DNA of 64,000 bases. It comes from Tritrichomonas musculus. Lineage: Eukaryota; Parabasalia; Tritrichomonadida; Tritrichomonadidae. Position 1 is the stretch's first letter. Each line of letters opens with the position of its first letter. The position numbers were made by a program, and so were the translations under genes. Shown one piece after another: positions 28,322 through 37,690 of this stretch. The stretch spans positions 4,960,001 to 5,024,000 of the forward strand of contig JAPFFF010000001.1 of assembly GCA_039105265.1 (NCBI GenBank), given 5' to 3'. Under the pieces are notes generated by a model that worked only from the letters and a program-made list of their open reading frames with translations, made no database searches and was not told the origin of the DNA.

Positions 28322-29368
28322 ATGAAAAGAATTGATCCTCGCTATCAATCTCTATATGACTACGACGTTCAACAAGACGATGATCAAATTACAGCCTTTT
28401 TCAAGATTCCAAAAGACTTTGATATTGATATTATTTCCATTAAATGCGATAACAAAGAATCAGAAAAAAGTTCACTTTCAGTAACTATACCAAATGAACC
28501 ACCAATTATTTGCGGATCCTTATTTGCAGAAGTTATCCCAGAATCAGTTAAAACTCTTGTAGAATCGAAAAATGCAAACGGAAAACGTGATACTTACTTT
28601 AATATAACACTTCAAAAAAAATCCAAATTTATTTGGCCAGCATTAATCGTTGGTAGACACCCTAAAACTAATGATATAGATCCAAAGTCAGTTTATTTAA
28701 TGTATATTATTAAAGCTGAAAGCCCTAAAAAAGAAGATAAAAGGCTAGCATTAGATGAAATAGCGTATGCTGTTGATCTTGGCCTTCCAGTTGCTATTCG
28801 TGTATATTCAGGAATTTTGTTTGAGAAAGATGAAAGAGAAAAAGGAATTGAAATGCTCAAGTTTGCAGCTGATGAATATAATGACCCTGATGCAATGTGC
28901 CAATTAGGACGCATTTTCTTCTACTGGAAGAAAGAGACAAAGAAAGAAGGTCTTGAGTATTTGAAAAAAGCATCAAAACTAGGAAAATCGGAAGTAAATG
29001 GTTTCATAGGCCAGATTCTTTCACCATTTTCTAAATTTGAATATGATGAAAAAGATCCTGAAGAAGCTGTCCATTATTTACATCTTGCAGTTGCATCTAA
29101 AAAAGAAAGTGAAAGTGAAAGTGGAACTGAAATAGTAATAGAAGAAGAGGACGAAGATACTGGAAATGAAGATGGAAAGGAGAAAAGAAATGATATATGT
29201 GACAAGAATGAAATAAATGAATATGAACAAGAATTAAATAAAATATTAGCTTCAGGAATAATTAAATCTAAAAAATCAAAGACTACAACAATTTTTGCTG
29301 TTAGCACTGCTGCAATTTTACTGACAGTTGGTGTTGCTCTCGTCTTGCATTTCAGAAGGAGGCGTTAA
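28322..29368 (+). CDS. Tail-anchored CS-domain plus Sel1/TPR protein (Tom36/Tom46-like)
   Basis: A 348-residue protein from ATG 28322 (MKRIDPRYQSLYDYDV). Residues about 15-130 form a beta-rich CS/p23/Hsp20-like domain (QITAFFKIPKDFDIDIISIKC, SLSVTIPNEPPIICGSLFAEV, TYFNITLQKKSKFIWPAL). Residues about 140-250 carry Sel1/TPR-like helical repeats (AAIRVYSGILFEKDEREKGIEMLKF, DPDAMCQLGRIFF). An acidic linker follows, then a single C-terminal hydrophobic segment (about 323-341) ending HFRRRR. In T. vaginalis the hydrogenosomal TOM receptors Tom36 and Tom46 combine an Hsp20-like domain, TPRs and a basic-tailed C-terminal anchor; this match suggests a hydrogenosomal outer-membrane receptor. The role is inferred from architecture. 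Confidence 0.75.
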   Translation: MKRIDPRYQSLYDYDVQQDDDQITAFFKIPKDFDIDIISIKCDNKESEKSSLSVTIPNEPPIICGSLFAEVIPESVKTLVESKNANGKRDTYFNITLQKKSKFIWPALIVGRHPKTNDIDPKSVYLMYIIKAESPKKEDKRLALDEIAYAVDLGLPVAIRVYSGILFEKDEREKGIEMLKFAADEYNDPDAMCQLGRIFFYWKKETKKEGLEYLKKASKLGKSEVNGFIGQILSPFSKFEYDEKDPEEAVHYLHLAVASKKESESESGTEIVIEEEDEDTGNEDGKEKRNDICDKNEINEYEQELNKILASGIIKSKKSKTTTIFAVSTAAILLTVGVALVLHFRRRR

Positions 29369-29716
29369 AATCAGATTTATATTTATTTTTCTATTATTAC
29401 TTAAACAAGTTATTGTATACTTAAAAATCATGCTTTAATATTAAATTATTATATATATATATGTAATATTAATATGTTGATTAGTGAGAAAATTTTACTA
29501 AACAATGATGTTCTGCATCAACATCTGTATATTACCGACATCGTGTTTTGCTGGCTTAGATCATTAATTTATACCTAGTTTAATTATATAATTTCATTAA
29601 TTCTTAGTAAATTAATTCTATCTTTTTTTCAAAATCAAAAGTTTACAAAATATAGAAGTTTTTGGAACTTTCTCAATTCAAAAAATTTTAACCAAAATCT
29701 TCTCAGAGAAAGCAGA
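29369..29716. other. Intergenic region
   Basis: About 348 bp; contains a TATATATA run (29451-29463). Otherwise nothing recognised. Confidence 0.5.
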
Positions 29717-30688
29717 ATGGACGACATCTCTCGAGTTGATGGCTTTCAAATAGTCCAAAAACTCGGATCTGGTGGATACGGCGAAATTTTTTCAGTCGAA
29801 AATCCTCATTCACACAGATTATTCGCTTTAAAAACAGAAAATATCGATACGAAAAATCGAGCAATGGCCAATGAAATCACAATTTTACAGCTTCTTCCAG
29901 AATACAGCTGTTTTCCGCATGTTATCGAAAGTGGGAAAACTTTATCGGTAAATTATTTTGTAATGCCTTTATATGGACCATCTTTATCTTCTATGCGCCA
30001 CAATATCGAAGGTGAACATTTTACTCTTCCAACTGTTTTTCGTATTGCTCTCGAAACGATCAATATTATTAAAACATTACACAATTGCGGAATTGTTCAT
30101 TGCGATATTAAACCAAGCAATTTCCTCCTCAATCAAGTTTCTATTGGTGGATTTGTTCTTATTGATTTCGGTTTAAGTGCTCCATACAGAAACAAAGATG
30201 GCTCCCTAATTGAAGTTCATAACAGCGAAGGATTCCGTGGAACTCTTAAATATGCTTCAATTAATGTTCATAAAATGATAGAACCAACAAGAAGAGACGA
30301 CGTTATTTCTTGGTTTTATACTATTATAGAATTAGCTAAAGGAAAGCTTCCTTGGAAAGATGTTCAAGATCATAGTTTATCAATGTCATGCAAACAATCA
30401 ATTTCACCAGATAAATTATGCTCAGGCCTTCCAAGACAAATGAAAACAATTTATTCAATGGTTAATGATTTACAATTTGATCAAGAGCCTGACTATGAAA
30501 GTATACATCTCGAACTCCAGAGGATTTTCATTGAAAATTCCTGGGAGGAAGATACACCTTATGATTGGGAAGTTGATCCAGAAATTATTAGGAAATTAAC
30601 TCCTCACCCACAGCTTTTTGACAAAAAACTCGCAGAAAAGATTTCAAAACTCCCAAAAAATAAAAAGAAGAAATGTGTTATTCAATAG
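29717..30688 (+). CDS. CK1/TTBK-type protein kinase with C-terminal CaaX box
   Basis: A 323-residue kinase. Glycine loop LGSGGYGEIF (residues 16-25), catalytic Lys in FALKTEN (Lys39), catalytic loop VHCDIKPSNFLL (HCD in place of HRD), metal-binding IDFGLS, and the CK1-group substitute for APE, FRGTLKYASINVH. YASIN with FRGT places it nearest CK1 or tau-tubulin kinases. All catalytic residues are present, so it should be active. The C-terminus KLPKNKKKKCVIQ is a polybasic stretch plus a CaaX motif whose final Gln predicts farnesylation, so membrane tethering is likely. Yeast and animal CK1 membrane forms use palmitoylated cysteines instead. Confidence 0.93.
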   Translation: MDDISRVDGFQIVQKLGSGGYGEIFSVENPHSHRLFALKTENIDTKNRAMANEITILQLLPEYSCFPHVIESGKTLSVNYFVMPLYGPSLSSMRHNIEGEHFTLPTVFRIALETINIIKTLHNCGIVHCDIKPSNFLLNQVSIGGFVLIDFGLSAPYRNKDGSLIEVHNSEGFRGTLKYASINVHKMIEPTRRDDVISWFYTIIELAKGKLPWKDVQDHSLSMSCKQSISPDKLCSGLPRQMKTIYSMVNDLQFDQEPDYESIHLELQRIFIENSWEEDTPYDWEVDPEIIRKLTPHPQLFDKKLAEKISKLPKNKKKKCVIQ

Positions 30689-31022
30689 CTATCAAATGCC
30701 GAAAGATAATTTTTTATATCCAATAGATTGGCCAAAAAATTATTCTTATTAATATGTTAGTGTGATTAAATATATATTTTGTTATTAACCTTTATATTTT
30801 TTTATTTACAATATATGAATTGTCAATTTACATTAGTATTATTAGAAATGTACCAATATTATCTTTGAAAAAGCTTAAATAGGCAATTATGTATAATTTA
30901 TTTTAATTATTTCTTTACTAATCAGATCATTTTGCATGATATTAAAAAAATAAAATATCAAATATAATATGATTTTTATTAAAGACATAAAAGAACAAAA
31001 TAAAGCACAAGATCAATTTTTT
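30689..31022. other. Convergent intergenic region
   Basis: 334 bp, AT-rich, between convergent genes; nothing recognised. Confidence 0.5.
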
Positions 31023-34000
31023 TCATTCCATTAAAACAGAAAGAATCTCAATTGCCGCCGCTTGAAGTGGATTATTAGAGTCATTAACAATATTAATCAA
31101 AGCAGGAACGGTTTTATTCAAAAACTTAACGGCCAACCTCTCATTATTTTTCTTAATTACCACTGCAATCTGGTTGATCAATCTTAATGAATACTTATTG
31201 AAACCGTTTTTCATGCTCCAGTCGATCAAAAAGTTCCCAAAGACGATCATTTCATCAGCTCCCAATTTTTCAAAGAAACCGTTAACGATCTCACTCACAA
31301 AATCAGAATTTTCAGAAGACGAACGTTTATTTTTGTAATCTGCCAGATCCAACAAAATTTTGCTAGATTTACTCCGAATCACTTCACTTTCATTCACACT
31401 CAGAATGAGAAACCACGGGATCGAAATCAGCCCCATGTTGTTGAATGGCTCGACGTCCGCGTCGACGGCTATGATCGACTGGATTGAGTCGAGCAAGACC
31501 TCAATTCCAACGATCTTCTTCAGGTCGAAGCAGCGAGTGATCGTGTCGAGGAGCTTCGCTTTGTTCTTGATGATCGAATCGGGCGGTGAAACAGCGAGAA
31601 TCATCGAGAGGAAGATGATGCACGAGTTCTGCGTGGACTCGTCGGGAGTGATCAGGCTGCGAATTGATACAAGAAGGAGGTTTCGCTTCCCGTCTTCTGA
31701 AAAAAGTTGGAGATTATGAACAGTGAACTGCGAAGCAAACTTCGCTGAAACAACCCTGCACGCATCGTCCTTCAGAGTAGAACAGAGCTCGTGGATCTTG
31801 TCAGTCAGCATCGCAATGAAAAGTCCAGCATCAAACTCATCACCAGAAACATTCGCAGCATTATTATTAACGTCACTTTCAAGTTTTCCTTGATTTTCTG
31901 TTTTTTCTTGATTTTCTTGATTTTCAAGTTTTTCTTGATTTTCAAGTTTTTCTTGATTTTCAAGTTTTTCTTGATTTTCTTGATTTTCAAGTTTTTCTTG
32001 ATTTTCAAGTTTTTCTTGATTTTCAAGTTTTTCTTGATTTTCAAGTTTTTCTTGATTTTCAAGTTTTTCAAGTTTTCCTTGATTTTCTCCACTTTTCTGG
32101 ATTTGAATGAACATTTTGAGAAGCTCTGACAGGATGAATACGATGACGATAGTTATGTCCGTGTAGGCTCCCTTCCGCAATTCTATTTCGTCGAGTGACT
32201 TGATGAAAGCGCGGATTTCCGATGCTGTGAGCATGAACACGAACTGCGCGATCTTCTTCGAGAAAGACTCAGCGAGGGCCACGTCTCTGTCCTCGATCGA
32301 CGGGCACTCGTAGTTCAGTCTCGCGAAGATTGCCCTGAGCGAGTCGCTGATTCCAATGCGGCAGTCGCGTCTCACGATCATTGAGATCTGCCTGTTTGAC
32401 CTGTTCATGTTCACGAATATGATGCACGCGAGCCAGATGAGGATGAAGTCGTCCTTCTTTTTTCTGTCTGTATTTGACCTACACAAGGCCAAATACAACT
32501 GAAACTTCCCCATCTCAACGTCGGTGTCAGACATGTAAGTCGACGTGCTTGTCAGGAATTGGGCGAGGATGAATTTCGTGAGTGATTCGTGGTGCTTCTC
32601 GCTCGATTTGAACTGCGTTGAAAAGAAGTCGAGAATGAACTGATTTGTCAGATTGGACGATACAAAATATTTGACAAACTTGGTGAAATCATGGTCAATT
32701 ACAATGGTCAAACTTTTGCTGACTAACTGCCTAATCATCGCGTTGTTGCTGCTCACATTTCCTTGCTTGGACAAGTACAAACAGAAATCTTGCGTTTCAA
32801 GATGATTCTTGCAGATTGACAAGGAAAGAAGCATGATTGACAGCTCAATTGGCGTTATTCCACATATCAATTCAATAATTGATTTAACGTGCTCCCTGAA
32901 AAAGTCGGTTTTGACAATTTCATCGAAAAAGTCAATGCACTTATGAATTGATTCATTAAACGGAAGTGAGGTGATGTGAACTGAAGATTCAAAATTCTGT
33001 TGATTGAATTCTTCTTTGTTCACTTCACTTGTGATGTGAATTTTCAATAGGTAGATTGAATAGAGACCATTTTGGCACAGAATTCTAAGTTGATCGTCAT
33101 TTGATATAATATTCATCGCAAATTGAATGGTCAGCTTTGGAATGAGGTCACAACCGCTCGGGTCATACTTGCACAAACAAATTCCGAATTTCATCATTTT
33201 ATAAACATCGCGAACTTGCAAAAGTGACTCAGAAAGAACAGAGAAACAAGACTTATCAGAATAATTATCAAAAACGGACTGACAAAAAGCATCGAAATAG
33301 TTTTCATCACCAAAATCAAAATAAGTTTTGAATGCCCTCTGAATTATTTGTTTGTTTATCTGGTCGATTTCATAGAAAAAGTCGATAATTGTCTCAACGA
33401 AGTATTCTGAGGATATGACAAATTGAACAAGTTTGTCTGACAGTTGGCACTTTTTGTGCTGTTTTGAAAGGGCTAAAAGAACCGCTCTTGACTTTGGATT
33501 TGCTTCATAATTTGTGAAGAAAATTGAGAACAATTTTGAGAGGCTTGAAGAATTCATCTCCAAAGATGAGATGTAGCTCAATGTGTTAATTATTGTTTGT
33601 TTACTAAACTTTGCCGATGCACCAGCAGATTGTGCGAAAAATGACTTAATAAGAAGAGGCGATTTTCTCAAGAAAAACGACGTAATTGAATTGTTTTCGT
33701 CATCGTTATTTGACACAATCGATGAGAAAAATTCAATTGACTCGTCACTTTTTATATAAGAAATGCTCGCGAAGAATCGTTCAAATAAAAGTTCATTGAA
33801 TGTCTCTTTGCTTATGAATGATTTCGCTACGTTCGTTTGAACTTCAATGTCGCCTTCACTTTTAATTGAAATGACAACCAATGAAGAAGCAGATTTCAAC
33901 TCATTTTCAGACAAATTCATGTTATTCAAATCATCCAACCTCGTCTCATTTTCAGAATTATCTTTGTCATCTGTTGTGTTGTAAATCTGAAGAGCTTTAT

Positions 34001-35636
34001 TGTAGATATCAGAACAACAATCGGCCGGAATCAGCTCCTCAAAAACAAGAGACAAAGGAGCGTCAATTAATTCACAAATTTGCTTAAAAACGCCGGTTCT
34101 CATCGCGCAAGAAAAAATTAAAGCAAAAATATAAGAAATGTAATTTTGGGATTCAACAGGTGATATTGAAAATTTCAATAGGTAAGGCAAAACTCGTTCT
34201 ACAAACTCTTCATTTGTCACTTTTTGAACATTTGAGAACGAGTTGCTGTTTTCTTTACAGAAATTCATAAATATGCCGATTATTGAATCAATCATCGAAC
34301 TATTCAAGAGGAACAAAATGTTATCAAAAAATTCTTTTACAACTTTTTCAAAGGGAACTTTTTCAATTAAAATCTCAAAAACAAGAGGAATTTCTTTTTC
34401 TAGCTTTTCGTCATTTGCCAGCATTGCAGCTGATAGGAAGGTTTTAATTACTTTTGAATGAACTTTTTCTTCAGTTATTTGGTCGTGTGAATTCAAATAT
34501 TCAATTGAGTAGCAAGCTGACAAAGCTCGTTTTGAATCATTGACAATTTCAGGGAAAATCAAATCATGGAAACGGCCAACAAGGTCATATCTGCATGACA
34601 GAAGAGCTGCGCCATTGACATGCTCAATTGATGTGAAAAGTGGCTCAACAACTTTTTCAATAGAATTTTTTTCGTCGTTTTCAATCCTTTTCTCAGTGAA
34701 TTCAAAAAGTTGATCGGCAAGATCGCTATCGAAATCGGTTATTTTATCGCCAAAGGCCGAAATAACCGTCGATAGCTGCTTTGTGATAGTGATTGATTCA
34801 TCATCAGTTGGAGGAAGTTCACAAAAAGCTCGTAATGCAACTTTTTGAATAGAATCATCACATTTGTCAAAAATTGAAAAAATCGTGTCCGATAAATTCA
34901 GATAAAATTGTCGCGAATCTGGTTCTCTCAAAAAGTGGAGAGTTGATTCAAGTAATAAAAAGCCTAGACGATTATTTTCTGTGTTTATTTGGTCTGTGGT
35001 AAAACAATGATTTTGAATCGTGTCTTGAATAATTGTAGTAACATTTTTCTCATTGAAAAAGTTCGCTGCGGTTTGGTCAATTGTTTCAATGGCGCGTTTT
35101 GATAATAAAAGCGAAATTGATACAATTGCTGGCATTGAATGATTAAAATTTAAAACAATATTAGATAAGCATCGACCAAAATAATTGTCATAAACTTCTG
35201 AAAGTGAAAATAAGGCAATCGGCGTATTGTCGTTCGACCAATCGATAATTGATTGATATAATGATGAGTCAGAAAAAGTTTTTAGATTTTGAATATAAAA
35301 TGTAAGGGTTGAACCAAATTGTATATAATCATCAATTGAATCAAATAAAGGGGTTTCACAAATTAATTTTTTGAAATGATCAAATAATAAAGATCCAGAA
35401 AGATTTGTAATTTGTTCTTTTTTTACTCCAACATATTTAAAATATAATAAAATAATTTTCTTTTTTGTATCCATTTCTTGTTCTTTAGAAAAATAATTCA
35501 TGAAATAATTTGTTATTGTTTGTACTTGCGGAAGTCTAATTAATGATTTGAATATTATTTCATGTTCAGAGCTTGATAATACTAAAGATTTTATAAGAGA
35601 AGAAATTAATTTTATTTGAACTTCAAGAGATTCCAT
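31023..35636 (-). CDS. Large helical protein of unknown function (1537 residues)
   Basis: A 1537-residue protein from ATG 35636. Its sequence is a near-continuous series of amphipathic helices (for example QIKLISSLIKSLVL, FNLLLFERFFASISYI-like pairs and a HEAT-like C-terminus ALINIVNDSNNPLQAAAIEILSVL), suggesting an alpha-solenoid. No catalytic motif is seen. Residues about 1182-1247 are a tandem run of KLENQE/NQE units inserted between helices. The DNA for residues about 1050-1420 is GC-richer than the rest. HEAT/ARM-type scaffolds such as transport or chromatin adaptors are possible, but no family can be named. Confidence 0.75.
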   Translation of the reverse strand: MESLEVQIKLISSLIKSLVLSSSEHEIIFKSLIRLPQVQTITNYFMNYFSKEQEMDTKKKIILLYFKYVGVKKEQITNLSGSLLFDHFKKLICETPLFDSIDDYIQFGSTLTFYIQNLKTFSDSSLYQSIIDWSNDNTPIALFSLSEVYDNYFGRCLSNIVLNFNHSMPAIVSISLLLSKRAIETIDQTAANFFNEKNVTTIIQDTIQNHCFTTDQINTENNRLGFLLLESTLHFLREPDSRQFYLNLSDTIFSIFDKCDDSIQKVALRAFCELPPTDDESITITKQLSTVISAFGDKITDFDSDLADQLFEFTEKRIENDEKNSIEKVVEPLFTSIEHVNGAALLSCRYDLVGRFHDLIFPEIVNDSKRALSACYSIEYLNSHDQITEEKVHSKVIKTFLSAAMLANDEKLEKEIPLVFEILIEKVPFEKVVKEFFDNILFLLNSSMIDSIIGIFMNFCKENSNSFSNVQKVTNEEFVERVLPYLLKFSISPVESQNYISYIFALIFSCAMRTGVFKQICELIDAPLSLVFEELIPADCCSDIYNKALQIYNTTDDKDNSENETRLDDLNNMNLSENELKSASSLVVISIKSEGDIEVQTNVAKSFISKETFNELLFERFFASISYIKSDESIEFFSSIVSNNDDENNSITSFFLRKSPLLIKSFFAQSAGASAKFSKQTIINTLSYISSLEMNSSSLSKLFSIFFTNYEANPKSRAVLLALSKQHKKCQLSDKLVQFVISSEYFVETIIDFFYEIDQINKQIIQRAFKTYFDFGDENYFDAFCQSVFDNYSDKSCFSVLSESLLQVRDVYKMMKFGICLCKYDPSGCDLIPKLTIQFAMNIISNDDQLRILCQNGLYSIYLLKIHITSEVNKEEFNQQNFESSVHITSLPFNESIHKCIDFFDEIVKTDFFREHVKSIIELICGITPIELSIMLLSLSICKNHLETQDFCLYLSKQGNVSSNNAMIRQLVSKSLTIVIDHDFTKFVKYFVSSNLTNQFILDFFSTQFKSSEKHHESLTKFILAQFLTSTSTYMSDTDVEMGKFQLYLALCRSNTDRKKKDDFILIWLACIIFVNMNRSNRQISMIVRRDCRIGISDSLRAIFARLNYECPSIEDRDVALAESFSKKIAQFVFMLTASEIRAFIKSLDEIELRKGAYTDITIVIVFILSELLKMFIQIQKSGENQGKLEKLENQEKLENQEKLENQEKLENQEKLENQENQEKLENQEKLENQEKLENQENQEKTENQGKLESDVNNNAANVSGDEFDAGLFIAMLTDKIHELCSTLKDDACRVVSAKFASQFTVHNLQLFSEDGKRNLLLVSIRSLITPDESTQNSCIIFLSMILAVSPPDSIIKNKAKLLDTITRCFDLKKIVGIEVLLDSIQSIIAVDADVEPFNNMGLISIPWFLILSVNESEVIRSKSSKILLDLADYKNKRSSSENSDFVSEIVNGFFEKLGADEMIVFGNFLIDWSMKNGFNKYSLRLINQIAVVIKKNNERLAVKFLNKTVPALINIVNDSNNPLQAAAIEILSVLME
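31893..32090 (-). repeat. Coding tandem repeat, 18-bp KLENQE units
   Basis: About ten units of an 18-bp repeat (plus strand TTCTTGATTTTCAAGTTT, permuted), some shortened to 9 bp (NQE). The array encodes a strongly charged helix (KLENQEKLENQE). Its near-perfect identity suggests rapid turnover. Confidence 0.9.
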
Positions 35637-35914
35637 TTAAATATATATCTATTTTACCTGAAAAGTTCAAATGCCATTCAAAACTTTAATTCAATTATCT
35701 TTAGATAACAGACGCATGATTCAGCTAATTATGCTTATTAAGAATGTAAATTATATCCAAAAATCGCAAAAAGAGCCTGGGTATGGTGATTTGCTCTGGT
35801 CTTTTGGTGATTCATAGAAAAAATAAAAATTATTTTGTATATAAAGTTGTTATATATATTGAATATAATGTAAAATTTTTTATTAAACACAATTCAATAT
35901 TTTATTAAACTTAT

Positions 35915-36660
35915 TATAGTGTTCCTAAAAAATATTGATAAGAAATGAATTCAATAGTTAATCGTCGTTAACAAAAGTTATTTTATTTTTAAAATTTTTA
36001 ATTTAAAAAGTTAAATTTCTTATCAATATTTTTTCGGCAATTGAAAAAGTTGATTTTTTATTAAAAATTAAAATTAAAATCTTACTTGATTGCCTTGCAC
36101 TTCGAGGCATTGTTTCAATTTCTTTGGAAAAGAATCAATCAAAGAATTGTTTGTTGCTAAAATTAGATTATTCCATATAAAGAATAAAAATTGTGTTCAG
36201 GAAACATTTGCCATTTCAGCTCCAGGGATTTCAAGAAACATTATTGCTTTAACGCATATGAAATACTTGATTTCATTTGTTAATATTTGTGGTCGGCAGG
36301 GTTGTGTTTTTTCTGGTCTCCCTTCATCAATCTATTTAGCTACTGCTTTGACGCAATTTAACGAAATACTTAATGCATCAGCTGTTTTGCTTTTATTAAA
36401 ATTGTGCGATTGCAGAACCACTTGCGATTAAATTATAGCGTTCGTTTGTATTTTTTGGTAAAGAAAACATATAAATAAAAGGTCAAAAGATTGACCAACA
36501 ATTGATTCATAAATTCATGAATAGGTCATTAAATTTGAATGAATTTGAAAGAAATTTTAAAATTCTCTCAAATTATTTTTAAATAAATTTTCTCAATTTT
36601 TTCAATGAAAAATGAAAATTTCTCTCAAATTTCTTATCAATATTTTTTAGGACCACTATA
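35915..36660. mobile_element. Decayed mariner-type element
   Basis: Ends TATAGTGTTCCTAAAAAATA (left) and the reverse complement of TATAGTGGTCCTAAAAAATA (right) continue as inverted repeats through TTGATAAGAAA, about 31 bp with one mismatch and TA at the outside. Inside, the minus strand (about 36429-36085) still encodes a transposase N-terminal helix-turn-helix: VVLQSHNFNKSKTADALSIS, then EGRPEKTQPCRPQ, interrupted by stops. The DDE domain is missing. An extra inverted copy of the end (TTTCTTATCAATATTTTTT) is at 36014-36032. Confidence 0.8.
36085..36429 (-). pseudogene. Transposase N-terminal remnant of the mariner-type element
   Basis: Helix-turn-helix-like reading with at least three in-frame stops (after KAVAK, after MANVS and beyond). 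The plus-strand open frame 36090-36431 is its shadow. No catalytic region remains. Confidence 0.65.
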
Positions 36661-36679
36661 CAAATAAAGAAAAGGAATA

Positions 36680-36964
36680 AACCCCCTAACTTTTTCAACA
36701 ACCCCCTAACTTTTTTTGACCATTTTTCCCTCTCAAATTAGCCTTTTTTGATGGCAAAAAGTACTTTCTTTTGAATTTAAATTTAAATATGGAAAAAAGT
36801 TAGGGGTTTTTGTAAAGTTAAAATCAGGGCTTCTAAATTATAATACATAAATAATATTGAATACATTATTAAATATATTAAAATGAATGAATATTTATTG
36901 ATCTATAAAAAGTTTTCTCTCAAATTTTAAAAAAGTTAGGGGGTTTTTTTATCGTTAGGGGGTT
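36680..36964. mobile_element. Short inverted-repeat element with CCCCCTAAC ends
   Basis: AACCCCCTAAC (36680-36690) is inverted as GTTAGGGGGTT (36954-36964). A second CCCCCTAAC stands at 36702-36710, mirrored by GTTAGGGGG near 36935-36943, and a third GTTAGGGG near 36806. About 285 bp, non-coding, AT-rich between the GC blocks. No clear target duplication. Confidence 0.6.
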
Positions 36965-37690
36965 TTGAACTTTACTTTATATTTTAATTTTTTGTAAATA
37001 TATTAAAAAAATTGAATATAAAGAAGTTTTTATTTTGAATAGCCAATGTAAAATATATTCTCAAAAAACTAATTAACCACCTCAAATTAATCAAATTTTC
37101 CTTGATAAATTAATCAAAAATTAGTATTTATTTTTCAAAAAATATTATAAACTATTATATTATGAACTATATTTATTATGATTATAAAAATAATATAATG
37201 TTCATCATATAAATACTCTTTTGAAAGGTTTATATTTCTCCAATCTCCAAAAAAAGACCATTTGGAGATCACCGAAAAAATGTAAACCATTCAAAATTGA
37301 ATAAAAAAACGATTTCTCCATCTCCATCTCCAAATGGAGAAATCGGTTTTTTTAAAATTTAAAACAAAGATTTACTTCCATAATTCAATTCATATATTAA
37401 AATCATTAAATTATTTAATATTTGATTCTAATTTACACAATTTGTTAATCAAAAATATAAATCCTGTGAAGATAATAATATACAAAAATTAGACCTTATC
37501 ATATTCAAATTTACGATTTTTTTTCTATATGTTTAAACAAAAAGTTTATCAATAAAAATGTGGTTATATTTTAGCTGATAAAATATCACCATGATTTCAA
37601 CCATATGCTTATATTTTACATGATATCCATTCTTATAAGTTATAATAAATATCTATTATAAAAATAAATAAATAAAAAGAGTTTAATTGA
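36965..37690. other. Intergenic region with small palindromes
   Basis: About 725 bp. Around 37226-37345 there is a cluster of TCTCCA motifs and a palindrome (CCATTTGGAG, TCTCCAAATGGAGA). No gene seen. Confidence 0.45.

Noticed and set aside
36090-36431. 113-residue plus-strand frame
   Set aside because: It is the antisense of the decayed transposase helix-turn-helix.
36680-36965. Telomere-like repeats (CCCCCTAAC)
   Set aside because: Only a few copies, arranged as inverted repeats, not a tandem TTAGGG array.
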